Positions 53,137 to 61,270 of a stretch of DNA of 64,000 bases are shown here, in pieces; within the stretch, counting starts at the first letter, position 1; each line of letters starts with the position of its first letter. The notes under the pieces were generated by a model. That model saw nothing but the letters and a program-made list of their open reading frames with translations. It made no database searches and was not told the origin of the DNA. The position numbers and the translations under genes are program-made. Source of the stretch: Bacteroidia bacterium (lineage in GTDB: Bacteria > Bacteroidota > Bacteroidia > J057). Location: the NCBI GenBank assembly GCA_022760475.1, contig JALEFZ010000088.1:434001-498000 (forward strand), written 5' to 3'.

Positions 53137-53165
53137 CCTATCCCAACTCATATTGTTGGGATAGG
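53137..53165 (+). terminator. Terminator after TetR gene
   Basis: An 11-bp perfect stem CCTATCCCAAC/GTTGGGATAGG, loop TCATATT, then TAATTTTGTTTG. It ends 33 bases before the start of the DinB-fold gene. Confidence 0.85.
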
Positions 53166-53198
53166 TAATTTTGTTTGCAGCTATATTTCTTCAAACCC

Positions 53199-53693
53199 AT
53201 GTCCAGTTTCCACTCTGCCTTTTTGACCGAAATCAAACGACGTCTTTTTGAAGAGTCTATCCCCCGTACGAGAAAATGTCTGGGAATGCTCTCCGAAGAG
53301 GATATATGGCATCGTCCCAATCAAATGTCCAACAGCGTCGGAAACCTTGTTCTCCACCTCTGCGGAAATGCGAGGCAGTGGATCATCAGTGGCTTTGGAA
53401 GAGAGGCCGATATTCGCCAGCGGCAGGCAGAATTTGATGAAAAAGGCCCCTTGCCAACAAACGAACTACTGGATTTGCTGGATAAACTCGAGCATGACCT
53501 TCTGGCTGTATTTGATTCCATTACAGAAGAGGAATTATTGAAGGAGCATGAGGTACAGGTCTTTAAAGAAAATGGAATTGCCATACTTGTTCATGTTGTT
53601 GAACACTTTTCCTACCACGTCGGGCAAATAAGCTATTTTGTTAAGGCTCATAAAGGACTTGATACGGCCTATTATGGTGATATGAAGCTGTAA
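53199..53693 (+). CDS. DinB-fold protein, DUF1572-like
   Basis: A 164-residue four-helix-bundle protein. The candidate metal-binding histidines are in NLVLHLCGNARQWI and VVEHFSYHVGQISY, giving the typical three-His site of DinB-like enzymes (bacillithiol or mycothiol S-transferases and isomerases). PNQMSNSVGNL before the first is the conserved loop of DUF1572 proteins. The ATG at 53199 is chosen over an upstream TTG. It follows the TetR terminator closely and precedes the zinc-ribbon membrane protein. The substrate is unknown. Confidence 0.82.
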   Translation: MSSFHSAFLTEIKRRLFEESIPRTRKCLGMLSEEDIWHRPNQMSNSVGNLVLHLCGNARQWIISGFGREADIRQRQAEFDEKGPLPTNELLDLLDKLEHDLLAVFDSITEEELLKEHEVQVFKENGIAILVHVVEHFSYHVGQISYFVKAHKGLDTAYYGDMKL

Positions 53694-53723
53694 TTCCTCC
53701 CCGGAAAATCCTATCTTGAGGAC

Positions 53724-54803
53724 ATGTCTCAGGTTCAATACGTGCATACTGCCTGCCCAAGATGTGGCAAGAGAATGACTTATGAGGGAGGAAAGAAAGC
53801 CCTGAAATGTAGGAACTGCGGTTATAAGAGAGAACTCGGCATCAATACTGACCAGGTTCAGAACCATCCACTGACTGCAGGGATACGTTGGGGGGATTTT
53901 TCTAAGGGAATGGGGCTTGACCTAAAAGCATTTAAGTGTGGCAGTTGCAATGCCATTACCACTGTTTTTGAAAAAGAAGAACCTGGTTCCTGTGTCTTTT
54001 GTAACAGTAAGAAATGGGAAGAGTCTGATCAATTAAAAAAAGTGCTGGAACCCTATGGGATGATGCCCTTCATCATTTCCCAGCAATCAGCCATAGATAA
54101 GCTAAAAAAATACCTCAATCCAAAAGCCAGGTTTCCTTTGCCCAGCATAAAATGGTGGTACCCAAGGGGTATCCATAACATCCTTGAAAAGGAAAACCTA
54201 AGGGGCGTGTTTGTTCCAGTGATTTACGCAGACATCTTTAACCGGACTACATGGAGTGGAAAAGCCAACTTCAAAACTTATCAAAAGCAGGGAAATAAGT
54301 ACCAGGAAAAACGTGTTCTGGAACCTGTTTCGGGTTATTGGGAAAACTTCTTCACAGAGCAATTTCAAGGAGATAGCAAGGGGCTTGCCAATCAATTTCA
54401 AGAAATCCTTCCCTATAAAATAGGTAATGCCATTCCGTTTAAGTCTGCACATCTACAAAGCTGGCCAGTAGAACTATACCAAAGCAAGGAGGTCGATATC
54501 CTCAAAAAGATAGATAAGCGCATCAATAAAAGAATTGAAAGGGAAGCCAAATCTCGTTCCAAGGGGGAGGGAATGAAGGACTTAAAGATTCAATCAGAAA
54601 AATTTCTCATTACCCTTAGGCATGTCATTGTACCAGTATGGGTTGCTACTTATACATATCGAGGAAAACGTTTTCAGTTTTTGGTAAATGGACAGTCCGG
54701 AAAGCTCACAGGCAAAAAACCACTCTCTTTTACGAGGATTGGCTGGACAATTTTATTGGCTTCCATAGGAATGATACTCACCGCATGGCTTATTTCATTA
54801 TAG
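53724..54803 (+). CDS. Membrane protein with two TFIIB-type zinc ribbons
   Basis: Two zinc ribbons: CPRCGKRMTYEGGKKALKC and CRNCGY (residues about 10-35), then CGSCNAITTVF and CVFCNSKKW (about 75-95). The middle holds the recurring IPF.I/GVFVPV-type strands: YGMMPFIISQQSAIDKLK, LRGVFVPVIYADIF. A C-terminal domain VIVPVWVATYTYRGKRFQFLVNGQ and SGKLTGKKPLSF precedes a final TM helix (TILLASIGMILTAWLISL). This matches TFIIB-type zinc-ribbon membrane proteins seen in Firmicutes and Bacteroidota, whose function is unknown. It is about 30 bases downstream of the DinB-like gene. Confidence 0.85.
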   Translation: MSQVQYVHTACPRCGKRMTYEGGKKALKCRNCGYKRELGINTDQVQNHPLTAGIRWGDFSKGMGLDLKAFKCGSCNAITTVFEKEEPGSCVFCNSKKWEESDQLKKVLEPYGMMPFIISQQSAIDKLKKYLNPKARFPLPSIKWWYPRGIHNILEKENLRGVFVPVIYADIFNRTTWSGKANFKTYQKQGNKYQEKRVLEPVSGYWENFFTEQFQGDSKGLANQFQEILPYKIGNAIPFKSAHLQSWPVELYQSKEVDILKKIDKRINKRIEREAKSRSKGEGMKDLKIQSEKFLITLRHVIVPVWVATYTYRGKRFQFLVNGQSGKLTGKKPLSFTRIGWTILLASIGMILTAWLISL

Positions 54804-55284
54804 GTGAAAGACCCCAAATGAAATTGGAGGGGACCAATACTCATTCAGGGTACTTTCAAGATCGTGCTGCAGGGAGATCCATGTGAAATAAAATTCAATA
54901 TTAGTAAAATATGATTATGGAATAAGTTTGGGTGCATTATTATTTTGTTAAATAATTAGCCCCAATTACCAGTTTAATGGACTCAAAGGCTTAATGCCAT
55001 TTCGATCCGGGCTCAAATCGTTTCTAATGGAACATGTCCTTTCGAGCGTTAGTGAGAGCTCTACAAAGTACGTTGAGTAGATTTCTCGCTTAAGCTCGAA
55101 ATGACTGCATGGGATGCAGGGACTGGCACCCTCGATTGCCTGGTGATGACAATTTTGTCTTTAAACAAATAAAAGCATCTAGCACAAGTGGTAACAAGAG
55201 TTTATTAGGCCTTGAATGCTTGGTACTAAAAATCTTTAATCAGAGAACTTTTGTATATTTAGAGAACTTAAAAATTCCCAAAAG
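54804..55284. other. Intergenic with REP-like palindrome
   Basis: A 481-bp gap. The first 100 bases continue after the zinc-ribbon gene without a clear terminator. The middle holds the palindromic element described at 55040-55101. The last 150 bases are AT-rich leader before the carbonic anhydrase gene. No ORF is supported. Confidence 0.6.
55040..55101. repeat. REP-like imperfect palindrome
   Basis: TTTCGAGC (55040-55047) pairs with GCTCGAAA (55094-55101), and AGTGAGA (55051-55057) with TCTCGCT (55084-55090), making an imperfect stem of about 16-18 bp around a 26-base loop. The words TTTCGAGC...GAAATGAC and AGATTTCTCG resemble palindromic repeats that I have seen scattered between genes in Bacteroidota genomes. 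Only one copy lies in this window. Confidence 0.55.
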
Positions 55285-55791
55285 GTGGCTCTTATTAAAC
55301 CCTATAAGCAATTTAATCCTGTTATTGCTGATGATGCCTGGCTGGCAGAAAATGCAAGCATTATTGGAGATGTTGAGATTGGTTCGAAAAGCAGTGTCTG
55401 GTACCAGGCAGTTCTTAGAGGAGATGTTGGAAAAATTACCATTGGCAAGGAAAGCAACATCCAGGATGGAGCGATCCTTCATACGACCACGCATTTATCT
55501 ACCTGTACGGTTGGGGATCGGGTAGTGGTGGGACATAGAGCGATCCTGCACGGATGTAAGGTGGAGGATGAGGTCTTGATAGGAATGGGAGCGATTATCC
55601 TGGATTTAGCAGTGGTCCCTCGTCATACGATCGTTGGGGCAGGGGCATTGGTAACCGAGCGCAAGCAATTGGAGAGTGGATTTTTGTACGCTGGTGTCCC
55701 TGCAAAAAAGATTAAACCATTGAGCGATAGACAGATTCAGATGATTAGCATTGGAGCTTTGCATTATGTAGATGTGATGGGACATCATTAG
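55285..55791 (+). CDS. Gamma-class carbonic anhydrase family protein
   Basis: A left-handed parallel beta-helix (LbH) protein of 168 residues with hexapeptide repeats throughout: ENASIIGDVEIGSKSSVWYQ, AVLRGDVGKITIGKESNIQDG. The zinc-site histidines appear in AILHTTTH and GHRAILHGCKV, and the Arg-Asp of VLRGD is the structural pair of gamma carbonic anhydrases. It ends with GVPAKKIKPLS. The start is GTG at 55285; no in-frame ATG fits. Relatives (YrdA, PaaY-like) bind zinc and may hydrate CO2 or hydrolyse CoA thioesters. Confidence 0.93.
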   Translation: MALIKPYKQFNPVIADDAWLAENASIIGDVEIGSKSSVWYQAVLRGDVGKITIGKESNIQDGAILHTTTHLSTCTVGDRVVVGHRAILHGCKVEDEVLIGMGAIILDLAVVPRHTIVGAGALVTERKQLESGFLYAGVPAKKIKPLSDRQIQMISIGALHYVDVMGHH

Positions 55792-55826
55792 AAAGTATAT
55801 GTAGCCTTTATATAAGCCAATTCATC

Positions 55827-56522
55827 ATGAAACACCTTCCTTTGTATGCCTTTGTGCTGCTGGTATTTTGTGCAAATGGGGAACTATTAGCACAAAGAAT
55901 ACAGGTCTATTCCTTTAAGAATCAAATGTTGGAGGTGGATCAACTTCGGATTTACGATCAGTCGAAAGGTGAAATAAGAATAGAAGTGGGTGAAGAGTTA
56001 TTAAAGCCCGAACAATTAGATTCCATTAAGGTAAACCAACTACTGATTGGTGTAATTCCTTATCCAAGAAATAATCAGAAAAACTTTGCGCCTTTGTTAG
56101 CCAAGTATCCAGGTGTATGGCTTTATGGAAAGCCCAAAAAGGGGCACGAGCTATTGTCCACCAAGGAGGCGTTGGAAAGTGATAAGCTCCGATATTTCAG
56201 CCAGCCTGGGGGGAATGTTTACCGCATCTCTCCGGCCAATATCAGGCTGTTATATCCAAATATAAATAGAGAGGCCAAGAGCAGGTTGTTTGAAGGGATT
56301 TTACTCTCCAATCTAGGAAACACCTTCAAGGGGATGGGTTTCTACAGCCTGATCGCTCCAGGGGCATATGTTCTGCTCACCAGTATATTTCCAAGTAGTT
56401 TTAAGTTTAACGAGTTTTTTTACCTGGCATCCATCCCTACTGGCTGTTTATTGATAGGTTTTAGCCTGGATTCCATTGGACAAAACAAAAAGAGGAAAGG
56501 TTTCAGGTTGATTAAGGAGTAA
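55827..56522 (+). CDS. Secreted protein with C-terminal membrane helices, unknown
   Basis: Signal peptide ending NGELLAQ. The mature part has a beta/alpha region (about 25-140; EIRIEVGEELLKPEQL, RISPANIRLLYPNINR) and two C-terminal hydrophobic segments (GFYSLIAPGAYVLLTSIF and FFYLASIPTGCLLIGFSL), ending in a basic tail NKKRKGFRLIKE. The arrangement of signal, short soluble domain, two helices and basic tail is like that of the leftward gene at 56596-57207 and of the interrupted gene at 43333-44019. It may belong to the same loose family. No known function. Confidence 0.65.
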   Translation: MKHLPLYAFVLLVFCANGELLAQRIQVYSFKNQMLEVDQLRIYDQSKGEIRIEVGEELLKPEQLDSIKVNQLLIGVIPYPRNNQKNFAPLLAKYPGVWLYGKPKKGHELLSTKEALESDKLRYFSQPGGNVYRISPANIRLLYPNINREAKSRLFEGILLSNLGNTFKGMGFYSLIAPGAYVLLTSIFPSSFKFNEFFYLASIPTGCLLIGFSLDSIGQNKKRKGFRLIKE

Positions 56523-56595
56523 GAGAGAATGTGAATAAGCCTGAAGGCCGTCAAGATCATAGGATTTAAGGAGGGGGTATAAAAGAATTTATGGC

Positions 56596-57207
56596 CTACT
56601 GAATATTCCATACCTGCTTGCTCTGACTCCCTTTCAGTAAGGGAGTGAGGTAGTATTTTTTCCTGTAAAATTGCAGGAGACCAAGTCCTCCAATTAGGAT
56701 GGTCGCATTGGGAATGGGGTCTGTAAAATTATCTGTAATTCTGGCATCGGGATCAGAGAGGTCATTCAGGTATTCTCCAATACCCAGGGTAAGCAATATA
56801 CAGCCGATTACAGCTCCTCCTTTCTTAATGGTCTGTACAGCGGGAGGCTTAGAGTTTCTGATCAGGTCTATTTCTTCAAGAGGCAATGCAAGACGCATGC
56901 GCTCATCTTTATATTTTATGGTCTCCATTTTATAGGAAGTTCCGGCTTCAGTTCGAAATTTTCGGCTTGAAAAAACTTCCAAAATGAGGCTATCCATGCC
57001 AACCTTTTTCAAGAGTCCATCATATGAATCATAACTTCCTATACAATCATCCATGATATCTGGATTGCATGAAGTACATGTCCAAACATCTACATAACTC
57101 CCTTCCCAAAATTCTTTGGTTTTGTTGCCATTTTGGATGGTTAATACCTGAGATAATGTAATCAGGGGAACCACAAAAACCAGCATAAGACTTAAAGGCA
57201 GTTTCAT
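56596..57207 (-). CDS. Secreted CxxC protein with C-terminal membrane helices, unknown
   Basis: Signal peptide (LMLVFVVPLITLSQ), then a mature region with CTSCNPDIMDDC, a cysteine cluster that could bind metal or form disulfides. A beta strand-rich stretch follows (MDSLILEVFSSRKFRT, YKMETIKYKDERMRL, LPLEEIDLIRNSK), then two hydrophobic helices (AVIGCILLTLGIGEYL and ATILIGGLGLLQFY) and a short tail. The LPLEEIDLI pattern resembles IRIEELNFIEV of the interrupted gene at 43.3-44.0 kb. Function unknown. It is divergent from the flavin reductase-like gene. Confidence 0.65.
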   Translation of the reverse strand: MKLPLSLMLVFVVPLITLSQVLTIQNGNKTKEFWEGSYVDVWTCTSCNPDIMDDCIGSYDSYDGLLKKVGMDSLILEVFSSRKFRTEAGTSYKMETIKYKDERMRLALPLEEIDLIRNSKPPAVQTIKKGGAVIGCILLTLGIGEYLNDLSDPDARITDNFTDPIPNATILIGGLGLLQFYRKKYYLTPLLKGSQSKQVWNIQ

Positions 57208-57263
57208 GTGATGAGGTTTTTATTTGGTTTGTGGGCTTAATTTTAAAATAATCCCAAGGGGTA

Positions 57264-57292
57264 TTTGTTTGTCAAATTCTTGTCTATCTTGG
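57264..57292 (+). promoter_or_regulatory. Possible promoter of the fahA operon
   Basis: TTTG at 57264-57267, 17 bases, then TATCTTGG, one mismatch from TAnnTTTG, at 57285-57292. It would give a leader of about 55-60 nt before the flavin reductase-like gene. Confidence 0.35.
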
Positions 57293-57357
57293 AATTTCAC
57301 AATTATTCTCCTAATTCCCGATATTCTGTTAATATTGTCCTAACAACTTTTTTATAA

Positions 57358-58236
57358 ATGAGAACCGTAGATCCCGGTCAGGTCCCTATTCCTGAGCTTC
57401 ATCAGATTCTGGTGGGTACAGTTGCTCCCCGTCCCATCGCCCTTGTCAGTACCATCTCCGAAGACGGTATTCCTAACCTTGCCCCTTACAGCTTTTTCAA
57501 TGTATTTGGGTCGAATCCAGCTACATTGGTGTTTTCTTCTGTCAGGCAGGTCAGAGATGGAAGTAAAAAGGATACGCTTAGCAATGTAGAGGCAGTGGGA
57601 GAATGTGTGGTACATGTGGTCAGCCATGAGATTGTGTGGCAAATGGCCATTTCGAGCCAGGATTACCCAAAGGATGTCAATGAGTTTTCCAAGGCAGGTT
57701 TTACTCCGCTTCCTTCGGATCTGGTAAAACCCCTGCGTGTCAAGGAATCTCCAGTACATTTTGAATGTACAGTGAGAGAAATTTATCCCCTTGGCCATGA
57801 AGGAGGAGGGGGGAATCTTGTAATTTGTAACATTCAGAGGATACACGTATCAGAAGAGATTTTTAGTGAGGATGGAAAGATCGATCCACAGAAACTAGAC
57901 CTCATGGGAAGGATGGGAAGGGCTTTCTATGCCCGTGCGAAGGGAGAGAATGTATTTCCTTTGTATATGCCAAGGAAGCCGATCGGCAAAGGCTTTGACC
58001 AATTGCCTGAACACATCAAAAACTCTTCAGTTTTGACAGGCAATGATCTCAGCAGGTTTGCCTACCTCGCGGAGTTTCCCGCTAGCAATTCGGATATAAA
58101 TTCAGATCCGGAGGTGATGAATGCCCTTGCAGGAAATGTGCAGGATAGAGAACTTCGCCTGCATACCTACGCCAAAGAGCTGATTCAAAAGGATGAAATC
58201 GAAAAAGCCTGGCAGGTACTTAATGTTGATTATTAA
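57358..58236 (+). CDS. Flavin reductase-like domain protein
   Basis: A 292-residue FMN-binding split-barrel protein of the flavin reductase-like family: VGTVAPRPIALVSTISEDG, NLAPYSFFNVFGSNPATLV, then KDTLSNVEAVGECVVHVVS and FSKAGFTPLP. The family's VxR and SPVHFECTVREIYPLG strands are present. A C-terminal extension of about 90 residues (HTYAKELIQKDEIEKAWQ) is helical. The next gene is fumarylacetoacetase, 44 bases downstream, so it may be a flavin-dependent partner in aromatic amino-acid breakdown. It is not a typical monooxygenase reductase pair, and its direct role is inferred from position only. Confidence 0.85.
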   Translation: MRTVDPGQVPIPELHQILVGTVAPRPIALVSTISEDGIPNLAPYSFFNVFGSNPATLVFSSVRQVRDGSKKDTLSNVEAVGECVVHVVSHEIVWQMAISSQDYPKDVNEFSKAGFTPLPSDLVKPLRVKESPVHFECTVREIYPLGHEGGGGNLVICNIQRIHVSEEIFSEDGKIDPQKLDLMGRMGRAFYARAKGENVFPLYMPRKPIGKGFDQLPEHIKNSSVLTGNDLSRFAYLAEFPASNSDINSDPEVMNALAGNVQDRELRLHTYAKELIQKDEIEKAWQVLNVDY

Positions 58237-58280
58237 TTTCCCTGACCTGCATGGTCATTATAGAAAATTGAAGAACTACT

Positions 58281-59549
58281 ATGTTGGCTCCAAACAACCC
58301 CGAACTTAAGCCCTGGTTGGAAATACCATTAAATTCCGACTTTAGCATACAAAACCTCCCTTATGGAGTTGCCAAAATTGGTGAAGGCTACCGCGTTTTG
58401 TCGGCCATTGGCCCATTTGCTGTAAACTTGCATGCCTTGCATGAGTTGGGCTATTTCGAAGGACTGGATTTGCCTGTTGGGATATTCGCAGAAAAATACC
58501 TGAATCCATTCATTTCCCTTGGACAAGGTAGTTGGAGAGCCCTGAGGCAACGCCTTTCTGATCTTTTAAAGTTGGATACTTCCTATGACCTCCCCACCAG
58601 AAAAGGAGATTGGTCGAGGGTTTTTATTGAAAGAGAAGGCCTTGATATGCAAATGCCGGTATTTGTAAGAGATTATACTGACTTTTATTCTTCGGAATAC
58701 CATGCATTTAATGTTGGTTCCATGTTCAGGGATCCCAACAATGCCTTGTTGCCAAATTGGAAGCACCTGCCCGTTGGCTATCACGGCCGTGCTTCGTCTA
58801 TCATTGTCTCAGGCACTCCAATCCATAGGCCTAAAGGCCAACTCAAGCCCAATGATGAAAATCCTGTTTTTGGTCCCTGTCGACTGTTGGACTTTGAATT
58901 GGAGATGGCTTTTATCGTAGGTAAGGAGAATGAATTGGGGCAGTCGGTCTCCACAGCCGAGGCCCGCGATCACATGTTTGGCATGGTAATTTTCAATGAC
59001 TGGTCAGCCAGAGATATTCAAAAGTGGGAGTATGTGCCACTAGGGCCTTTCCTGGCCAAGAGTTTCGCATCTTCAATTTCACCCTGGGTAGTAACCATGG
59101 ATGCCTTGCAGCCATTTACAGTAGAGGGGCCGAAGCAGGAGCCAGAGGTATTGGATTACCTGAAGTTTGAAGGAGACAAGCACCTGGACATCCAGTTGGA
59201 AGTTGATATCCTAAGTGAAGGAGGGAGTTTGGCCACTGTTTGCCAATCTAACCACAAATTTCTCTACTGGAACATAGACCAGCAATTGGCACATCATACG
59301 GTGAATGGTTGCAACCTCCACATAGGAGACATGATGGCATCAGGAACCATTTCAGGTCCTGAGGAGGGAACCTACGGTTCTATGTTGGAAATTACCTGGC
59401 GTGGTACCAAGCCTGTGATCATGCCTGATGGTTCAGAAAGGAAATTTATCAAGGATGGAGACAAGGTGATCATGAAAGCCTGGGCCGAAAAAGATGGTGT
59501 AAGGGTAGGCTTTGGTGAAGTGAATACAAAGGTACTACCTGCGGGATAA
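58281..59549 (+). CDS. fahA: Fumarylacetoacetase
   Basis: Catalyses the last step of tyrosine catabolism, splitting fumarylacetoacetate to fumarate and acetoacetate. The N-terminal SH3-like domain (about 1-115) precedes the FAH fold. Metal and active-site residues are all visible: VRDYTDFYSSEYHAFNVG (metal Asp, catalytic His), FRDPNNALLPNWKHLPVGYHG in pieces, LDFELEMAFIVG (two Glu ligands), FNDWSARDIQKWEY (Asp ligand) and GTISGPEEGTYGSMLEI (catalytic Glu). Full length at 422 residues. The next gene starts 2 bases after its stop. HmgA, maleylacetoacetate isomerase and other pathway genes are not in this window. Confidence 0.97.
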   Translation: MLAPNNPELKPWLEIPLNSDFSIQNLPYGVAKIGEGYRVLSAIGPFAVNLHALHELGYFEGLDLPVGIFAEKYLNPFISLGQGSWRALRQRLSDLLKLDTSYDLPTRKGDWSRVFIEREGLDMQMPVFVRDYTDFYSSEYHAFNVGSMFRDPNNALLPNWKHLPVGYHGRASSIIVSGTPIHRPKGQLKPNDENPVFGPCRLLDFELEMAFIVGKENELGQSVSTAEARDHMFGMVIFNDWSARDIQKWEYVPLGPFLAKSFASSISPWVVTMDALQPFTVEGPKQEPEVLDYLKFEGDKHLDIQLEVDILSEGGSLATVCQSNHKFLYWNIDQQLAHHTVNGCNLHIGDMMASGTISGPEEGTYGSMLEITWRGTKPVIMPDGSERKFIKDGDKVIMKAWAEKDGVRVGFGEVNTKVLPAG

Positions 59550-59550
59550 G

Positions 59551-60543
59551 ATGGCCAAGGCAAGCCTACACATTTTGTCGGGCAAGGACATTCTTGAGGA
59601 GGATTGGGATAATTTTGTGAAACAATCTCCTCATGGAGGCTTTTATGCCCAGCATGCATACCTCTCTATCCTTAGAGAGGATTGGAAGGCCTATGTGGTA
59701 ATTGAAGCAGAGAAATGGAAGGCTGTTATGCCTTTTGTGTTGAATAAGCGTGGGAGATATCTTTCAATTCCTCAATTGCCCTTTACACAGTTTTTAGGGG
59801 TAATGTTTGCCCCATTGAATGGCTTGCCCTTATCAAAGAGGTACTCCTCTTATCTACGATACCTTGGACTGTTGATAAATGATTGGGAGCGAGTTCACCT
59901 GATCGTTCAGAACTTCTCACCTTCTTTTGAGTATGGAATTCCATTTCACTCAGCAGGTTTTGACCTGAGAAAGCGATATACTTTTATCCTTGACCTGGAA
60001 AAGGAGGTAGAAGATTTACATTCAGATTTATCCAAGAACATACAGCGAAACATCAAAAAGGCCATTTCCAGAGAACTGATCTTTCATCCCATAGGAGAAG
60101 CTAAGGAGGTATTGGAGATTCTTGCAAAGAATAAAAATCAGGGCAAAGACTTAATGGGAGGACATTCAGCTTCCTGGGATTTGATTGGGGAGGTTGCCAA
60201 TTTCTTCGAAAAGTCAGAGAGCGGTAAGTTGGTTCATGTGGTAAATGGAAATGGAGAGATTCAGGCAACAAATATGCTTGGCTTTTGGGGAGATACAGCC
60301 TATTCTTTGCTGGGAATCGTCTCTCCTGAGGCCAGGAAGGATGGAGGCATGGCTTTTTTGATGTGGAATTGTATTTTGTATGCCAAAGAACAAGGATATA
60401 AATATTTTGACTTTGAAGGCTCCATGATTCCCGGTGTGGCCAGATATTTTCAGGAATTTGGTCCAAGAGCTGTATCTTATTTACAAATTAGTAGAAACCG
60501 ATTACCCAAACTTCTCAGATGGATTCAAGAATTAAGAACCTAG
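59551..60543 (+). CDS. FemAB/GNAT-like N-acyltransferase
   Basis: A 330-residue protein with two GNAT-like halves of the FemAB/BioF2-type group. Recognisable parts are HGGFYAQHAYLSILRE, WKAVMPFVLNKRG, PFTQFLGVMFAP, LDLEKEVEDLHSDLSKNIQR, then NIKKAISRE and the second half AYSLLGIVSPEARKDGGMAF with YAKEQGYKYFDFEGSM near the end, typical of this acyltransferase group. It starts 2 bases after fahA and overlaps upp by 25 bases. The acyl donor and acceptor are unknown; a cell-wall or lipid modification is possible. No signal peptide. Confidence 0.78.
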   Translation: MAKASLHILSGKDILEEDWDNFVKQSPHGGFYAQHAYLSILREDWKAYVVIEAEKWKAVMPFVLNKRGRYLSIPQLPFTQFLGVMFAPLNGLPLSKRYSSYLRYLGLLINDWERVHLIVQNFSPSFEYGIPFHSAGFDLRKRYTFILDLEKEVEDLHSDLSKNIQRNIKKAISRELIFHPIGEAKEVLEILAKNKNQGKDLMGGHSASWDLIGEVANFFEKSESGKLVHVVNGNGEIQATNMLGFWGDTAYSLLGIVSPEARKDGGMAFLMWNCILYAKEQGYKYFDFEGSMIPGVARYFQEFGPRAVSYLQISRNRLPKLLRWIQELRT

Positions 60544-61172
60544 GCACACAAAACTCCTACCTCAACAACATGATGTATGAGTTGAGGGACGCTGAAATCC
60601 AAAAAGATCGCATGCGTTTTCGCCGCAATCTGGAAAGGGTAGCAGAGATCCTTGCGTATGAATTGAGCAAGGAATTTGATTTTGAGAAGAAGATGGTAAC
60701 TACTCCGCTGGGAGAATTGGAGATGAGCTTAGTCCGGGAGCAACCGGTCATTGTCTCTATCCTACGCGCAGGCCTTCCCATGCATCAGGGCATGCTCAAC
60801 ATATTTGATAAAGCAGATAATGGATTTGTGGCGGCCTATAGACATACCACCAAAGGGAATGAATTCATTGTCAAGGTAGAGTATGCAGCCTTGCCAGAAC
60901 TGGAGGGTAGGAGCTTGATTATCACAGATCCTATGATCGCAACTGGACGAAGCCTGGTTTTAAGCTATAAACAGATCATTGCCGATTACGGAGAGCCTGA
61001 AAACCTCTTTATTGCAGGGCTAGTAGCCAGTGATGAAGGCCTGGATTATGTCCAAAGGAATATCCCCAAAGCCAAGATTTATGTAGCTGCGATTGACTAT
61101 GAATTGACGGCGAAGGCTTATATCGTCCCTGGATTGGGAGATGCCGGAGATTTGGCTTTTGGCCCAAAATAA
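60519..61172 (+). CDS. upp: Uracil phosphoribosyltransferase
   Basis: Salvages uracil with PRPP to form UMP. Residues follow the Upp family: ELRDAEIQKDRMRFRRNLER near the N terminus, VSILRAGLPMHQGM, then the PRPP loop LIITDPMIATGRSL (about residue 135) and GLVASDEGLDYVQRN; the C terminus is YIVPGLGDAGDLAFGPK. The length of 217 fits. The ATG at 60519 overlaps the acyltransferase by 25 bases; it gives the N-terminal 17 residues expected of Bacteroidota Upp. A terminator follows. Confidence 0.96.
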   Translation: MDSRIKNLGTQNSYLNNMMYELRDAEIQKDRMRFRRNLERVAEILAYELSKEFDFEKKMVTTPLGELEMSLVREQPVIVSILRAGLPMHQGMLNIFDKADNGFVAAYRHTTKGNEFIVKVEYAALPELEGRSLIITDPMIATGRSLVLSYKQIIADYGEPENLFIAGLVASDEGLDYVQRNIPKAKIYVAAIDYELTAKAYIVPGLGDAGDLAFGPK

Positions 61173-61213
61173 ATTTTAGCATATTTCGTCTTATTTGAAG
61201 AAAGAATAAAGGG

Positions 61214-61240
61214 AAATGCACCTAACAAGCGGGTGCATTT
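61214..61240 (+). terminator. Terminator of the fahA-upp operon
   Basis: A 9-bp stem AAATGCACC/GGTGCATTT with a nine-base loop, followed by TTCG. It lies 42 bases after the upp stop. Confidence 0.78.
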
Positions 61241-61270
61241 TTCGTATCATTGTAGGACGCAATAATCTTC

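Noticed and set aside
55109..55525. Plus-strand frame overlapping the start of the carbonic anhydrase
   Set aside because: Out of frame with the clear LbH protein that begins at GTG 55285; its protein has no motif and lies partly over the palindrome.
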